The notes beneath the pieces are model-generated. The model saw only the letters and a program-made list of their open reading frames with translations. It was not told the origin of the DNA and searched no databases. Below are positions 44,735-52,102 of a stretch of 64,000 bases of DNA, piece after piece (positions within the stretch are counted from its first letter, which is position 1; every line of letters begins with the position of its first letter). The position numbers were made by a program, and so were the translations under genes. The stretch is from Muribaculaceae bacterium (GTDB lineage: Bacteria; Bacteroidota; Bacteroidia; Bacteroidales; Muribaculaceae): assembly GCA_017621225.1 (NCBI GenBank), contig JAGATN010000013.1, positions 1-64,000 on the forward strand, written 5' to 3'.

Positions 44735-45483
44735 TCAAAATAAAATGTAAGTACTATCATTTTAGACGTGGCCTTCTTCAACGACCGTGTTATCTTCATT
44801 TTATCGGGATCGTCAACCAAATCGGGTCGCTTGTGCTCTATGATATCCGACAGGCCAAAACAGAACTTCAATTCCGGGCTCAACTTAAAAAACGGCAGAT
44901 AAAAATCGCATCCCAAGCCCACCGACACATACGAATCGACATTTTTCAGTTCGAGATATTCACTTCGTTTCTTCGACACGTCGAATGCCGGCATTATTCC
45001 GGCCGTCAGATACGGACGCACATTGTGGTAACGCATGGCCGAATATTTAATGTCAACGGGCAATACCACATATGTTGATTTAATATTTTGCGAACGCTCT
45101 CTCCCATTCTTTACGTCGATCATTTTAATTTCCTTGTTGCCGAAATACATGCCGGGGGTTATGCGAAGGCTGAAATAATTGCTTAATCGGAAATTAATCA
45201 ATCCGTTCACACAAAATCCGGGTGAATACGACGGTTGCTCCATAAACCATGTCTCACCATCGTCAGTAAGCAATCCGTTGTGTACAAACGAAATGTCCTG
45301 CATATGCGTGCCAACGGAAAATCCCATGTGCCACAGGCGCATATCGCTATACGGACGATTCATCATAACGTCATTGCGTGGTTGCGCAGAAATGTCATAC
45401 CACATTGCACTTAACATGATAGAAACTATGACGCATATCGATTTCATTAGCCGTCTCATAACAATATGATAACGAACTTTCAA
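44731..45483 (-). CDS. porT: PorT-type outer-membrane protein of type IX secretion
   Basis: A 250-residue outer-membrane barrel. The frame opens at 45483, and internal ATGs at 45459 and 45447 would also give a signal peptide (MKSICVIVSIMLSAM). It resembles PorT: after a WHMGFSVGTHMQDISF start, strands such as FSLRITPGMYFGN and YVVLPVDIKYSAMR, and an end in SKMIVLTFYFE. PorT is required for sorting of type IX cargo in Porphyromonas. Its place at the head of the porP-gldKLMN locus supports the call. The exact start is uncertain. Confidence 0.82.
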   Translation of the reverse strand: MKVRYHIVMRRLMKSICVIVSIMLSAMWYDISAQPRNDVMMNRPYSDMRLWHMGFSVGTHMQDISFVHNGLLTDDGETWFMEQPSYSPGFCVNGLINFRLSNYFSLRITPGMYFGNKEIKMIDVKNGRERSQNIKSTYVVLPVDIKYSAMRYHNVRPYLTAGIMPAFDVSKKRSEYLELKNVDSYVSVGLGCDFYLPFFKLSPELKFCFGLSDIIEHKRPDLVDDPDKMKITRSLKKATSKMIVLTFYFE

Positions 45484-45538
45484 TTTTATTATTGCCCGAT
45501 AACCATATTAAATGCGTCAGACAACAAAGCTTTTTGCG

Positions 45539-45546
45539 TATCTTTG
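45539..45546 (+). promoter_or_regulatory. -7 box upstream of nitroreductase gene
   Basis: TATCTTTG matches the TAnnTTTG element. No good -33 TTG is seen at the right distance. It lies downstream of an in-frame ATG at 45512, so translation should begin at the ATG at 45575. Confidence 0.5.
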
Positions 45547-45574
45547 CACCATTCAACCGCTCAACTTTACGTTT

Positions 45575-46171
45575 ATGGATTCACAGTATTTTTCAACCTT
45601 GCGCGAATTGTTGACACGAAACAGATCGTACCGACGTTTTGATTCGTCAAAAATGGTAACGGAATGCCAACTTACCGAAATTGTAGACCTCACTCGTCTA
45701 TGCGCGTCAGGCCGCAACCTGCAACCGTTAAAATACCGCATCGTATCAACCGAAGCCGAATGCAATGCCATATTTCCGGCATTGAAATGGGCGGGATATT
45801 ATACCACTTGGGATGGCCCGTCTGAAAACGAACGTCCAACGGCATACATCGTACAATGCCTCGATACCCAATTGGCCAACGGTTGTCTGTGCGACGACGG
45901 CTTGCATCTCGAAGCCATCACGCTTGGTGCAACGGCTTTGGGATTGAACGCATGCATTATAAAATCATTCAATTCCGAAATAGTGACATCCTCGCTTTCA
46001 ATCGATGCACGATATAAACCCATATACGTCGTAGCATTAGGTTATGGAAATGAAGAAATAAAATTAGTCGATACCGATGGCTCAACAGATGCCGACATTC
46101 GTTATTATCATAACGAGAATGGCATTCACACGGTACCGAAACGTACGCTGTCAGAGATAATCATAAAATAA
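45575..46171 (+). CDS. nitroreductase family protein
   Basis: About 198 residues from the ATG at 45575 (MDSQYFSTLREL). A promoter box at 45539-45546 rules out the upstream ATG at 45512. The FMN-binding fold is indicated by NRSYRRFDSSKMV, ARYKPIYVVALGYGNEE and the GLNACIIKSF segment. Members reduce nitro compounds or quinones with NAD(P)H, but the substrate is not predictable. The stop codon overlaps the start of the next gene by 1 nt (TAATG), so the two should be translationally coupled, a pairing that may be informative for the unknown neighbour. Confidence 0.88.
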   Translation: MDSQYFSTLRELLTRNRSYRRFDSSKMVTECQLTEIVDLTRLCASGRNLQPLKYRIVSTEAECNAIFPALKWAGYYTTWDGPSENERPTAYIVQCLDTQLANGCLCDDGLHLEAITLGATALGLNACIIKSFNSEIVTSSLSIDARYKPIYVVALGYGNEEIKLVDTDGSTDADIRYYHNENGIHTVPKRTLSEIIIK

Positions 46172-47241
46172 TGGGCACAATCCATCTATTCAATCCCGAA
46201 AACGATCTTGCCCTTGCCTTTGGCAAAAAACACTTCACCGCGCCTGCCGCCGCAATGGCCCTACACCGCGCCGGTGCACTGCTACCTATGTGGTGGGCCG
46301 AATCAAACGACTTGATATTGGCTACTAACGATCAGGCCGACGACGTTGAATTTCTTAAATCAAGATTCGGACTGAACGGACAGATCGCCACATCACAAAA
46401 CATACGCTCAGTCACCAAAGCTTCGCCATGGGGATGGAGCGAAGATGCGGTAGCCCAATTAAGGGCCATCGGAACGCCCGGCGAAATACTTCCCGACAAA
46501 GATTCAATCAACATAATCCGCAATCTGAGTCATCGGCGACTGACAAGAGAAGTCCTGAAACGAATGAACGTACCGGAACGTTTATTGCCCATAGAATTTA
46601 CCGATCCCCAAAAAGCCATTGCGCACATAGCGTCAAACCCGAATTCATTTATGAAGCTCCCTTGGTCAAGTAGCGGAAGGGGCATATTACAATGCAACAA
46701 AATGCCGCGCAAACAAATCGAAAACTATGCGTCGGGCATAATAAGACGTCAAGGCAGCCTAATGATCGAACCTGAGTACGACAAGCAAAAAGATTTTGCA
46801 GCATTATTCGCATGCAATCGAGACCGCCTGCAATTCAAAGCATTATCGGCATTCGCCACAAACGATCACAATGCCTACGACGGCAACATCATAATGTCTG
46901 ACAATCGCATCATAGATTGGCTTGGAACCGATCCGATGCCATGGATCGAACGTTTGCAAAATGCACTTGAGCCACTGCTACTGAATAAATATGAAGGATG
47001 GTTAGGCATCGACATGCTTACATATACGTTGCCATCCGACGGAAAGCTCCAGATTGCGCCCTGCATCGAAATAAATCTGCGCACAACCATGGGCGTAGTA
47101 TCCTACCATCTCCGACAAAAATTAGCGCTGTCGAACCGTCCGGCCATTTTCAGAATAGGACGCACCGCACCCCCAATCGAATCGACATTAATATTACCGC
47201 CACGCGACGGATTCTTCTTCAGCATCCAGCCTATTGCCTAA
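46171..47241 (+). CDS. ATP-grasp-like protein of unknown function
   Basis: A 356-residue cytoplasmic protein that begins IHLFNPENDLALAFGKKHF, a start I associate with a Bacteroidota conserved hypothetical family. Two stretches look like an ATP-grasp fold: FMKLPWSSSGRGI at about 150-165 (lysine plus glycine-rich loop) and a late CIEINLRTTMG (about 295), which resembles the metal-binding E-x-N motif. No cofactor or substrate can be named. Possible roles include ligation of amino acids or peptides. Tight coupling to the upstream nitroreductase suggests a joint pathway. Confidence 0.75.
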   Translation: MGTIHLFNPENDLALAFGKKHFTAPAAAMALHRAGALLPMWWAESNDLILATNDQADDVEFLKSRFGLNGQIATSQNIRSVTKASPWGWSEDAVAQLRAIGTPGEILPDKDSINIIRNLSHRRLTREVLKRMNVPERLLPIEFTDPQKAIAHIASNPNSFMKLPWSSSGRGILQCNKMPRKQIENYASGIIRRQGSLMIEPEYDKQKDFAALFACNRDRLQFKALSAFATNDHNAYDGNIIMSDNRIIDWLGTDPMPWIERLQNALEPLLLNKYEGWLGIDMLTYTLPSDGKLQIAPCIEINLRTTMGVVSYHLRQKLALSNRPAIFRIGRTAPPIESTLILPPRDGFFFSIQPIA

Positions 47242-47293
47242 CCCATATCGCACAACCAAAACGGCACTGATAATATCACGAATGTACTATGGT

Positions 47294-48010
47294 TCAACCA
47301 TTGGAATCCGCATTATTTTGTTTTATCATTGCAACAAAAGAATCTAAGTCAAGTTCCAATGTTCGGTTATTTCTCAAAAACCACTCGATATAATTGGGGT
47401 CTTCCATAAATACCTCCCTAAAGGATTTTCCATAATATTTTCCAAATGTAATTAAATCATCTGCCTTTGTCTTAGGGAAAACTCGATTAATTTCATTCTC
47501 AATAATGCTTTGTCTATTAGGAAAATTGGGTGGAATGTTTAATAATTTATCAAAATCAACCCTGAAATAATAATCTTTATCCAATAGCCAAAATATGTAC
47601 TTAGGGTCTTGTTTATATATTTCTCTAATTGTTTTGCCCTTGTATTTTCCAAATTTCATAACAAATTTAGGTGGTCGATATGGGAATAGTTTATCCATAT
47701 CAACGCCCGGCACATCTATAAGAACCCATCCTCCACATCTGGCACAAGGTATTTCCCCATCCATTATTTCAGAGTCATATTGTTCACTATACTCGTCATT
47801 AGGAATTCCGTCAACTAAGCATTTACCATATGCTTTACCATACTTTCCGGAAGGGCGTATCCGTTCAACGATGAAAGTACGCCCTTTTTGGCTATACATA
47901 GTTTTTTCACGGTTCAAACTAACCATACCCAATTTACAGCGTTTTACCTGAAATGGCAATCTTCTTCCAATATTATGGTAGATATCGAAAATATTATCGT
48001 AGGTATACAC
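47294..48010 (-). CDS. protein with two ExoX C-terminal-like repeats
   Basis: A 238-residue protein. A possible zinc-ribbon fragment (CARCGGWV) lies near residue 90. Two copies of an ExoX C-terminal-like/DUF3820-type motif are at about residues 117-150 (MKFGKYKGKTIREI, then KYIFWLL) and about 186-220 (ITFGKYYGKSFREVF, then YIEWFL). Such motifs are found at the ends of some exonucleases and in small proteins thought to bind nucleic acid. No catalytic domain is visible. It is third in a minus-strand trio, 2 nt after the lipoprotein gene, and notably AT-rich compared with the flanking genes, which hints at transfer. Confidence 0.72.
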   Translation of the reverse strand: MYTYDNIFDIYHNIGRRLPFQVKRCKLGMVSLNREKTMYSQKGRTFIVERIRPSGKYGKAYGKCLVDGIPNDEYSEQYDSEIMDGEIPCARCGGWVLIDVPGVDMDKLFPYRPPKFVMKFGKYKGKTIREIYKQDPKYIFWLLDKDYYFRVDFDKLLNIPPNFPNRQSIIENEINRVFPKTKADDLITFGKYYGKSFREVFMEDPNYIEWFLRNNRTLELDLDSFVAMIKQNNADSNG

Positions 48011-48012
48011 AA

Positions 48013-48522
48013 CTACTCTTTTTTAGGGTCAAACAATGGTTTAAGTGCGCTTTGTATCGCTTCTCTGACATCATCTGCTTCAGTGGCGCCTTGGCCCTCA
48101 GCCGTACAAGTACAAATAGGCTGTTGCGTATATGCTGCCGTAAACTGAATTGTAACCTCAATTGAATATCCGAAATTCATATTCCTTCTACCGGTTTCTC
48201 CAAAATTCACAAGCATTGTTTCTTTTGCGTTTTTCGGATTCACCTCATTGACTTGAATAAATCCGTTTTTAAAAAGAATACCTGATATTAGGGTAGCCGG
48301 ATTTATGGATTTTGTGGTTCCACCATAAACGCCATACTGATTGCCATACACGCCGGAACTGGATGTATAGTCACCTGTTGGGGATATATAGAAGTACTTG
48401 TAATTGTTAATGGAGTCACCATAAATCTTAATAACAGGAGGGCGCAGAAATGAGCATCCGCCGAGCAAACATGCAACTATAAGCGACATTATTATGTAGT
48501 TGATTTTATAAATCCTCTCCAT
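48013..48522 (-). CDS. small lipoprotein of the AT-rich island
   Basis: The frame opens at 48573, but the ATG at 48522 (MERIYKINYIIMSLI) gives a proper lipoprotein signal with the lipobox LLGGCSF. The mature protein is about 145 residues with a Gly/Tyr-rich segment (GVYGNQYGVYGGT) and a beta-rich second half, reminiscent of DUF4136-like lipoproteins, though I cannot assign it. Its start overlaps the end of the upstream gene by 17 nt. It is probably tethered in the outer membrane. Confidence 0.7.
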   Translation of the reverse strand: MERIYKINYIIMSLIVACLLGGCSFLRPPVIKIYGDSINNYKYFYISPTGDYTSSSGVYGNQYGVYGGTTKSINPATLISGILFKNGFIQVNEVNPKNAKETMLVNFGETGRRNMNFGYSIEVTIQFTAAYTQQPICTCTAEGQGATEADDVREAIQSALKPLFDPKKE

Positions 48523-49186
48523 TAGCTTGATTATATTCGTTATCATAATACATCGTGATATAATATTCTCCATAACAGTCTGAAATAATAAACCATACAG
48601 GCTTCTTAGAAGATATCTCCATCATATATTCTAATGACATTTTCATTATATCTTCTTCTATTTCATAAGTTGGGTTTTTCAATTCTTCAGTTGTATATTT
48701 CTTCAAAACAATAGGCATTATTCGTTCTCGAAATAAAGTCGTATCCGACAACTCAGCGGCACGTTGAAAGAATACCGCTTCATATCGCTTGTTTTTAACG
48801 AGCATCTCGTATGAAATATCCTCATCATCCGCTATCAATTTATAACCTAATGGCATATATTTAGGATTCTTCTCAAACTGATGACATAGATTATTAAAAC
48901 GTATTCGTATGGAGCGTTCATCAACAGGGTTGGCATCACATACCATTATACGACAAACTTTATCTCCATTGGTAGCAATATGAACATTTACATTCGTACC
49001 ATTAAATACACCCGTCAAAACATCTTTATATTCAGAAGTCGGACGAAATCCTTTAGCCTTTAATTTACGAATAATCTCCGATTTGCTTCCATCTACCGGA
49101 ATACCAAGAAATTGCGTGACGTCCTTTTGAGCATATGCACATAAATTAACCCCCAATAGGACTAAGAATAAGATTAGATTTTTCAC
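48506..49186 (-). CDS. secreted protein behind structured RNA leader
   Basis: A 226-residue exported protein with a signal peptide (about 1-19, MKNLILFLVLLGVNLCAYAQ). The mature part starts with FLGIPVDGSKSEIIRKLKAKGF, resembling a small alpha-beta repeat used by other exported Bacteroidota proteins of unknown role. I recognise no named domain in the rest. First gene of a three-gene minus-strand unit. Its ATG is 26 nt from the second copy of the structured RNA element, the same arrangement as the barrel gene at 6855-7682. The codon use is AT-rich. Confidence 0.78.
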   Translation of the reverse strand: MKNLILFLVLLGVNLCAYAQKDVTQFLGIPVDGSKSEIIRKLKAKGFRPTSEYKDVLTGVFNGTNVNVHIATNGDKVCRIMVCDANPVDERSIRIRFNNLCHQFEKNPKYMPLGYKLIADDEDISYEMLVKNKRYEAVFFQRAAELSDTTLFRERIMPIVLKKYTTEELKNPTYEIEEDIMKMSLEYMMEISSKKPVWFIISDCYGEYYITMYYDNEYNQANGEDL

Positions 49187-49211
49187 ATTCTTACCATCTA
49201 TCTAAGCACTT

Positions 49212-49452
49212 CAGTTCCCATAGTGCCATTAAAACCAAGAAGCGTGGAACTGTAATGCCACGTCTTAGTGTGAAGGTGGTCGGAATACCTTTATAGACAG
49301 ATGTGGAAATTAACAGCCCCACGCATATGCGTGGAGACAGTTAAGCCAACTCTTGTCTATTAGTGAAATAGTTTCCGACGCTTTTCACACACAAGAAGAA
49401 GACATAACGCCTCTTATTTATCAAAATGTTGTGACGGGGACTCTACCCGGTC
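49212..49452 (-). ncRNA. structured RNA leader, copy 2 (unrecognised class)
   Basis: This is a paralogue of the element at 7702-7935, in the same orientation and relation to a gene for an exported protein. Long-range pairs (plus coordinates) are 49268-49274 with 49384-49390, 49279-49285 with 49373-49379, and 49293-49299 with 49354-49360. The bases differ from copy 1 but remain complementary: GAGAACA/TGTTCTC becomes ATAGACA/TGTCTAT, and CTAGGA/TCCTAG becomes GTCGGA/TCCGAC. A central perfect hairpin CCACGCATATGCGTGG and the alternative pairs CAGTTCC (49212-49218) with GGAACTG, and CGTGG with CCACG, are also shared. This covariation shows selection for RNA structure. The remaining 49489-49646 spacer shows nothing notable. 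Confidence 0.82.
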
Positions 49453-49457
49453 AACCG

Positions 49458-49488
49458 CAAAGTTACAACTTTTTATGATTCATACCAA
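49458..49488 (-). promoter_or_regulatory. promoter of structured RNA copy 2
   Basis: On the minus strand TTGG (49485-49488) and TAACTTTG (49458-49465) are exactly 19 nt apart, a perfect Bacteroidota promoter. Transcription would start near 49452. Confidence 0.85.
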
Positions 49489-49646
49489 TATGCCACTAAA
49501 AAATAAATTTGGTTTAATTCGGAGGAGAGATATAAATATTTTTGCTTTTCAATAACCACCGGTCGCCTCCACTTTCACCACACAAAAAGGAAAAACGAAA
49601 CGATGCCTGCGTTGTTTAAACTTAAACGATTGCCATTAAGGTTACG

Positions 49647-50249
49647 TCAAAATGATTTAAGCACATTATAAAGACAATGCAACGGAAGCCCCATTACGTT
49701 ATAAAAACTTCCATCGATACGCGACACGCCGATGCATCCGATCCATTCCTGAATACCGTATGCTCCGGCCTTGTCGAATGGATGGCACTTAGCGACGTAG
49801 CTATCTATTTCGGCATCCGTCAAATCAGCGAACTCAACTTTTGTCATCGCACTAAAACTCTCCGTGCGCACCTTATCAAACACCGCTACGCCCGTAACCA
49901 CAGTATGCGCGTGGCCCGAAAGGCTTCTCAGCATCCGGCGGGCATCGTCGGCATCGTGAGGCTTGCCCATAACGCATCCACGGTTTACGACCACGGTATC
50001 GGCAGTAACATACAAATCATCATTACCCATAAAAGGCTTATACGCTTCGGCCTTTTTCATAGCCACGTATTGAGCCACCTCCAGCGAATCGATTGACTTC
50101 GGATAACTCTCATCAACGTCGATCGAAGGCGCAATGTCGAATTTCACGCCAAGCATGCCGAGCAGTTCGCGGCGACGCGGCGACCCACTGGCAAGAACGA
50201 GCCTGTAACGTTTCAGATTTTCAAGCGGACCGGAAGCTACCATCACCAT
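49647..50249 (-). CDS. maf: Maf family nucleotide pyrophosphatase
   Basis: A 200-residue Maf/YhdE-type nucleoside triphosphate pyrophosphatase, a house-cleaning enzyme for non-canonical nucleotides (dTTP/UTP class by likely subtype). The motif LASGSPRRRELL is at residues 19-30, VDESYP follows near 44, and VTADTVVVNRG near 82 holds the catalytic aspartate. AGAYGIQEW and SFYNVMGLPL complete the family pattern. The start overlaps the KdsC-like gene by 7 nt (another ATG is 6 nt in). Last gene of a four-gene unit. Confidence 0.95.
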   Translation of the reverse strand: MVMVASGPLENLKRYRLVLASGSPRRRELLGMLGVKFDIAPSIDVDESYPKSIDSLEVAQYVAMKKAEAYKPFMGNDDLYVTADTVVVNRGCVMGKPHDADDARRMLRSLSGHAHTVVTGVAVFDKVRTESFSAMTKVEFADLTDAEIDSYVAKCHPFDKAGAYGIQEWIGCIGVSRIDGSFYNVMGLPLHCLYNVLKSF

Positions 50250-50767
50250 CCAAAAGCTTTTTCATCAAACATCCAAACACCCTGAGCGCGCAATATTTGC
50301 TCCAACACATCGCGTGCCACTCCATGACCGCCATCGCAAGGCGACACATAGTCGGCCAATGCCTTTATCTCGACGGCTGCGTCGCGCGGAGAAATTTTAA
50401 GCCCCACCAATTTCATTGCCTCATAATCGGGAATGTCATCGCCCACATATGCCACCTCGTCAGCCGACAAGTCATTGCTCGTCATCCATTCAGCCATCAG
50501 GGGCACTTTTCGGGAAGCCTTCAGATACACATCGTCAATGCCCAATCCGTTATATCTGACTTTAATGGCCTTGCTATCGGCTCCGGTTATTATGGCAATC
50601 TTAATACCGGCCTTCACGGCAAGCTGAAGCGCGTACCCGTCTTTTATGTTTATCATACGCATTGGCGTTCCATCCACCGCCATCGGGATGGTCGACGGCG
50701 ACAGCACGCCATCAACGTCAAACACCAGTGCACGTATTTTTTTTAAGTCGTAGTTAATTCCGCTCAT
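50243..50767 (-). CDS. KdsC-like HAD phosphatase
   Basis: A 174-residue HAD-superfamily subfamily III phosphatase without a cap domain. Motif I is VFDVDGVLSP (nucleophile and acid/base aspartates), motif II is the IITG stretch, and motif IV is VGDDIPDYEAM. It is most like 3-deoxy-D-manno-octulosonate 8-phosphate phosphatase (KdsC), an LPS core step, though substrate specificity in this group cannot be read from sequence alone. It overlaps its upstream neighbour by 14 nt and maf by 7 nt. Confidence 0.88.
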   Translation of the reverse strand: MSGINYDLKKIRALVFDVDGVLSPSTIPMAVDGTPMRMINIKDGYALQLAVKAGIKIAIITGADSKAIKVRYNGLGIDDVYLKASRKVPLMAEWMTSNDLSADEVAYVGDDIPDYEAMKLVGLKISPRDAAVEIKALADYVSPCDGGHGVARDVLEQILRAQGVWMFDEKAFGW

Positions 50768-51536
50768 TTTGGTAATATTGGCTAATCATTTCTGACAGAT
50801 ATTCATATTGTTCCCGACGCATCGGATCAAGCACGGCCTTATGGCGCTCCATCACATCTTTGTCGCCACGTCGGGCCGGACCTGTCTGTGCATCGCGCGG
50901 CGACATATCCGAGAGCTTTCGAACCGTTTCGTCTATCAACGGCTTAAGCACCGACAAGTCGGTTCCGGCCTCTCGCAATATTTCATCGGCAATGGCCCAC
51001 ATATGATTGACGAAATTACAAGCGAACACGGCTGCCGAATGCAATTTCAGACGTTGATCGCTGCCGGCCGATACCACTTTAGGCGACAAACTACCCGCCA
51101 ACGTTGAAATGACCCGGCGAGCCTCATCATTTGAGCCTTCTATGAAAAAAGGTACTTTCGAAAAATCGATGTCAACTCCCTTGGTAAATGTCTGCAACGG
51201 ATAGAGGACCCCGACGTTATTGCTCAATCGACTCAATGCATCCATACCGATTCCACCTGAAGTATGCATCCATACGGAATCATTGACCGGCAAATGCGGC
51301 ACAATGCGCGCTATGGCATCATCCGTAACCGACATTATGTATATATCGGCATCGCGCACTATCGCCGAAAGATCGTTCAGACCTTCGGCATTGCGCAACT
51401 TCGACGCCAATTCATCGGCATTGGCTTTGTTGCGGCTATACACTTGCTTTATCTCTACCGCTCCGCATTTTTCGAGGGCAGGGCCAAGCGACGATGCAAC
51501 ATTACCGGCTCCGATAAGAACCGCCGTCATTTTCAT
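50754..51536 (-). CDS. DUF2520 Rossmann-fold protein
   Basis: The frame opens at 51575, but the ATG at 51536 overlaps the nitroreductase stop in an ATGA junction and begins MKMTAVLIGAGNVASSLGPAL, a clear Rossmann nucleotide-binding start (GAGNVA). About 260 residues. The N-terminal half is an NAD(P)-binding domain and the C-terminal half the helical DUF2520 domain (about 130-250, SAAVFACNFVNHMWAIADEIL). It is related to pyrroline-5-carboxylate reductase-like and ketopantoate reductase-like enzymes, but its reaction is unknown. Member of the maf operon. Confidence 0.88.
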   Translation of the reverse strand: MKMTAVLIGAGNVASSLGPALEKCGAVEIKQVYSRNKANADELASKLRNAEGLNDLSAIVRDADIYIMSVTDDAIARIVPHLPVNDSVWMHTSGGIGMDALSRLSNNVGVLYPLQTFTKGVDIDFSKVPFFIEGSNDEARRVISTLAGSLSPKVVSAGSDQRLKLHSAAVFACNFVNHMWAIADEILREAGTDLSVLKPLIDETVRKLSDMSPRDAQTGPARRGDKDVMERHKAVLDPMRREQYEYLSEMISQYYQNERN

Positions 51537-52072
51537 TCCACGCCATTCCATGTTCCGACATGGACTTTTTCCCACAATAATTTCGAGGTATCGACAGCTT
51601 TGCGAACTTCATCTTTATGACCAAACGTCATGACGCACAACACCGGAATCGTTTCGGGAATGCCCAACAGTTCCTGAACATACTCCTCCGACGGTATATT
51701 GTCGGCCGTAAAGCGTCCGCGCACCTGAATCCAGCATGACCCCAATCCGAGATCGGCAGCCTGCAGCTGCATATAAGCGGCAGCTATCGAAGCGTCCTCG
51801 ATCCATGGATCGGTCATCGTCGGGTCGGCAGTAACCACAATGGCAAGAGCGCAACGCTCTATCGGAGCCGCTCCGGACGGTTTGCATCCGGCAAGACGCT
51901 CGAGCATCTGACGATCGTCAACGGCTATGAAATGCCACGAGCGACTGCTTTTCGACGTAGGAGCAAGCAGTCCGGCTTCAAGTATGAGCTTCACATCCTC
52001 AGCCGATATTGGCTCAGGGGTATAACGACGTATGCTGCGTCGTTCGACGAGCAGTTCATGAAAATCTTTCAT
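51533..52072 (-). CDS. nitroreductase family protein
   Basis: A 179-residue FMN-dependent nitroreductase-fold enzyme. It starts with the family motif FHELLVERRSIRRYTPEPIS and contains LLAPTSKSSRSWHFIAVDD, AAAYMQLQAADLGLGSCWIQVR and a final GIPETIPVLCVMTFGHK. The short length and single domain suggest an oxidoreductase of unknown natural substrate. First gene of the four-gene nitroreductase-DUF2520-KdsC-like-maf unit, where all junctions overlap. It is a different subtype from the nitroreductase at 45575. Confidence 0.93.
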   Translation of the reverse strand: MKDFHELLVERRSIRRYTPEPISAEDVKLILEAGLLAPTSKSSRSWHFIAVDDRQMLERLAGCKPSGAAPIERCALAIVVTADPTMTDPWIEDASIAAAYMQLQAADLGLGSCWIQVRGRFTADNIPSEEYVQELLGIPETIPVLCVMTFGHKDEVRKAVDTSKLLWEKVHVGTWNGVE

Positions 52073-52102
52073 ATCACATAATGATTATTCGGTTGTTATC
52101 AT

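Noticed and set aside
49212-49452. tmRNA or a known riboswitch, because of the GGGGCTG segment
   Set aside because: No tRNA-like ends, no tag reading frame and no diagnostic B12, TPP, SAM or FMN core sequences. The nested helices do not fit tmRNA.
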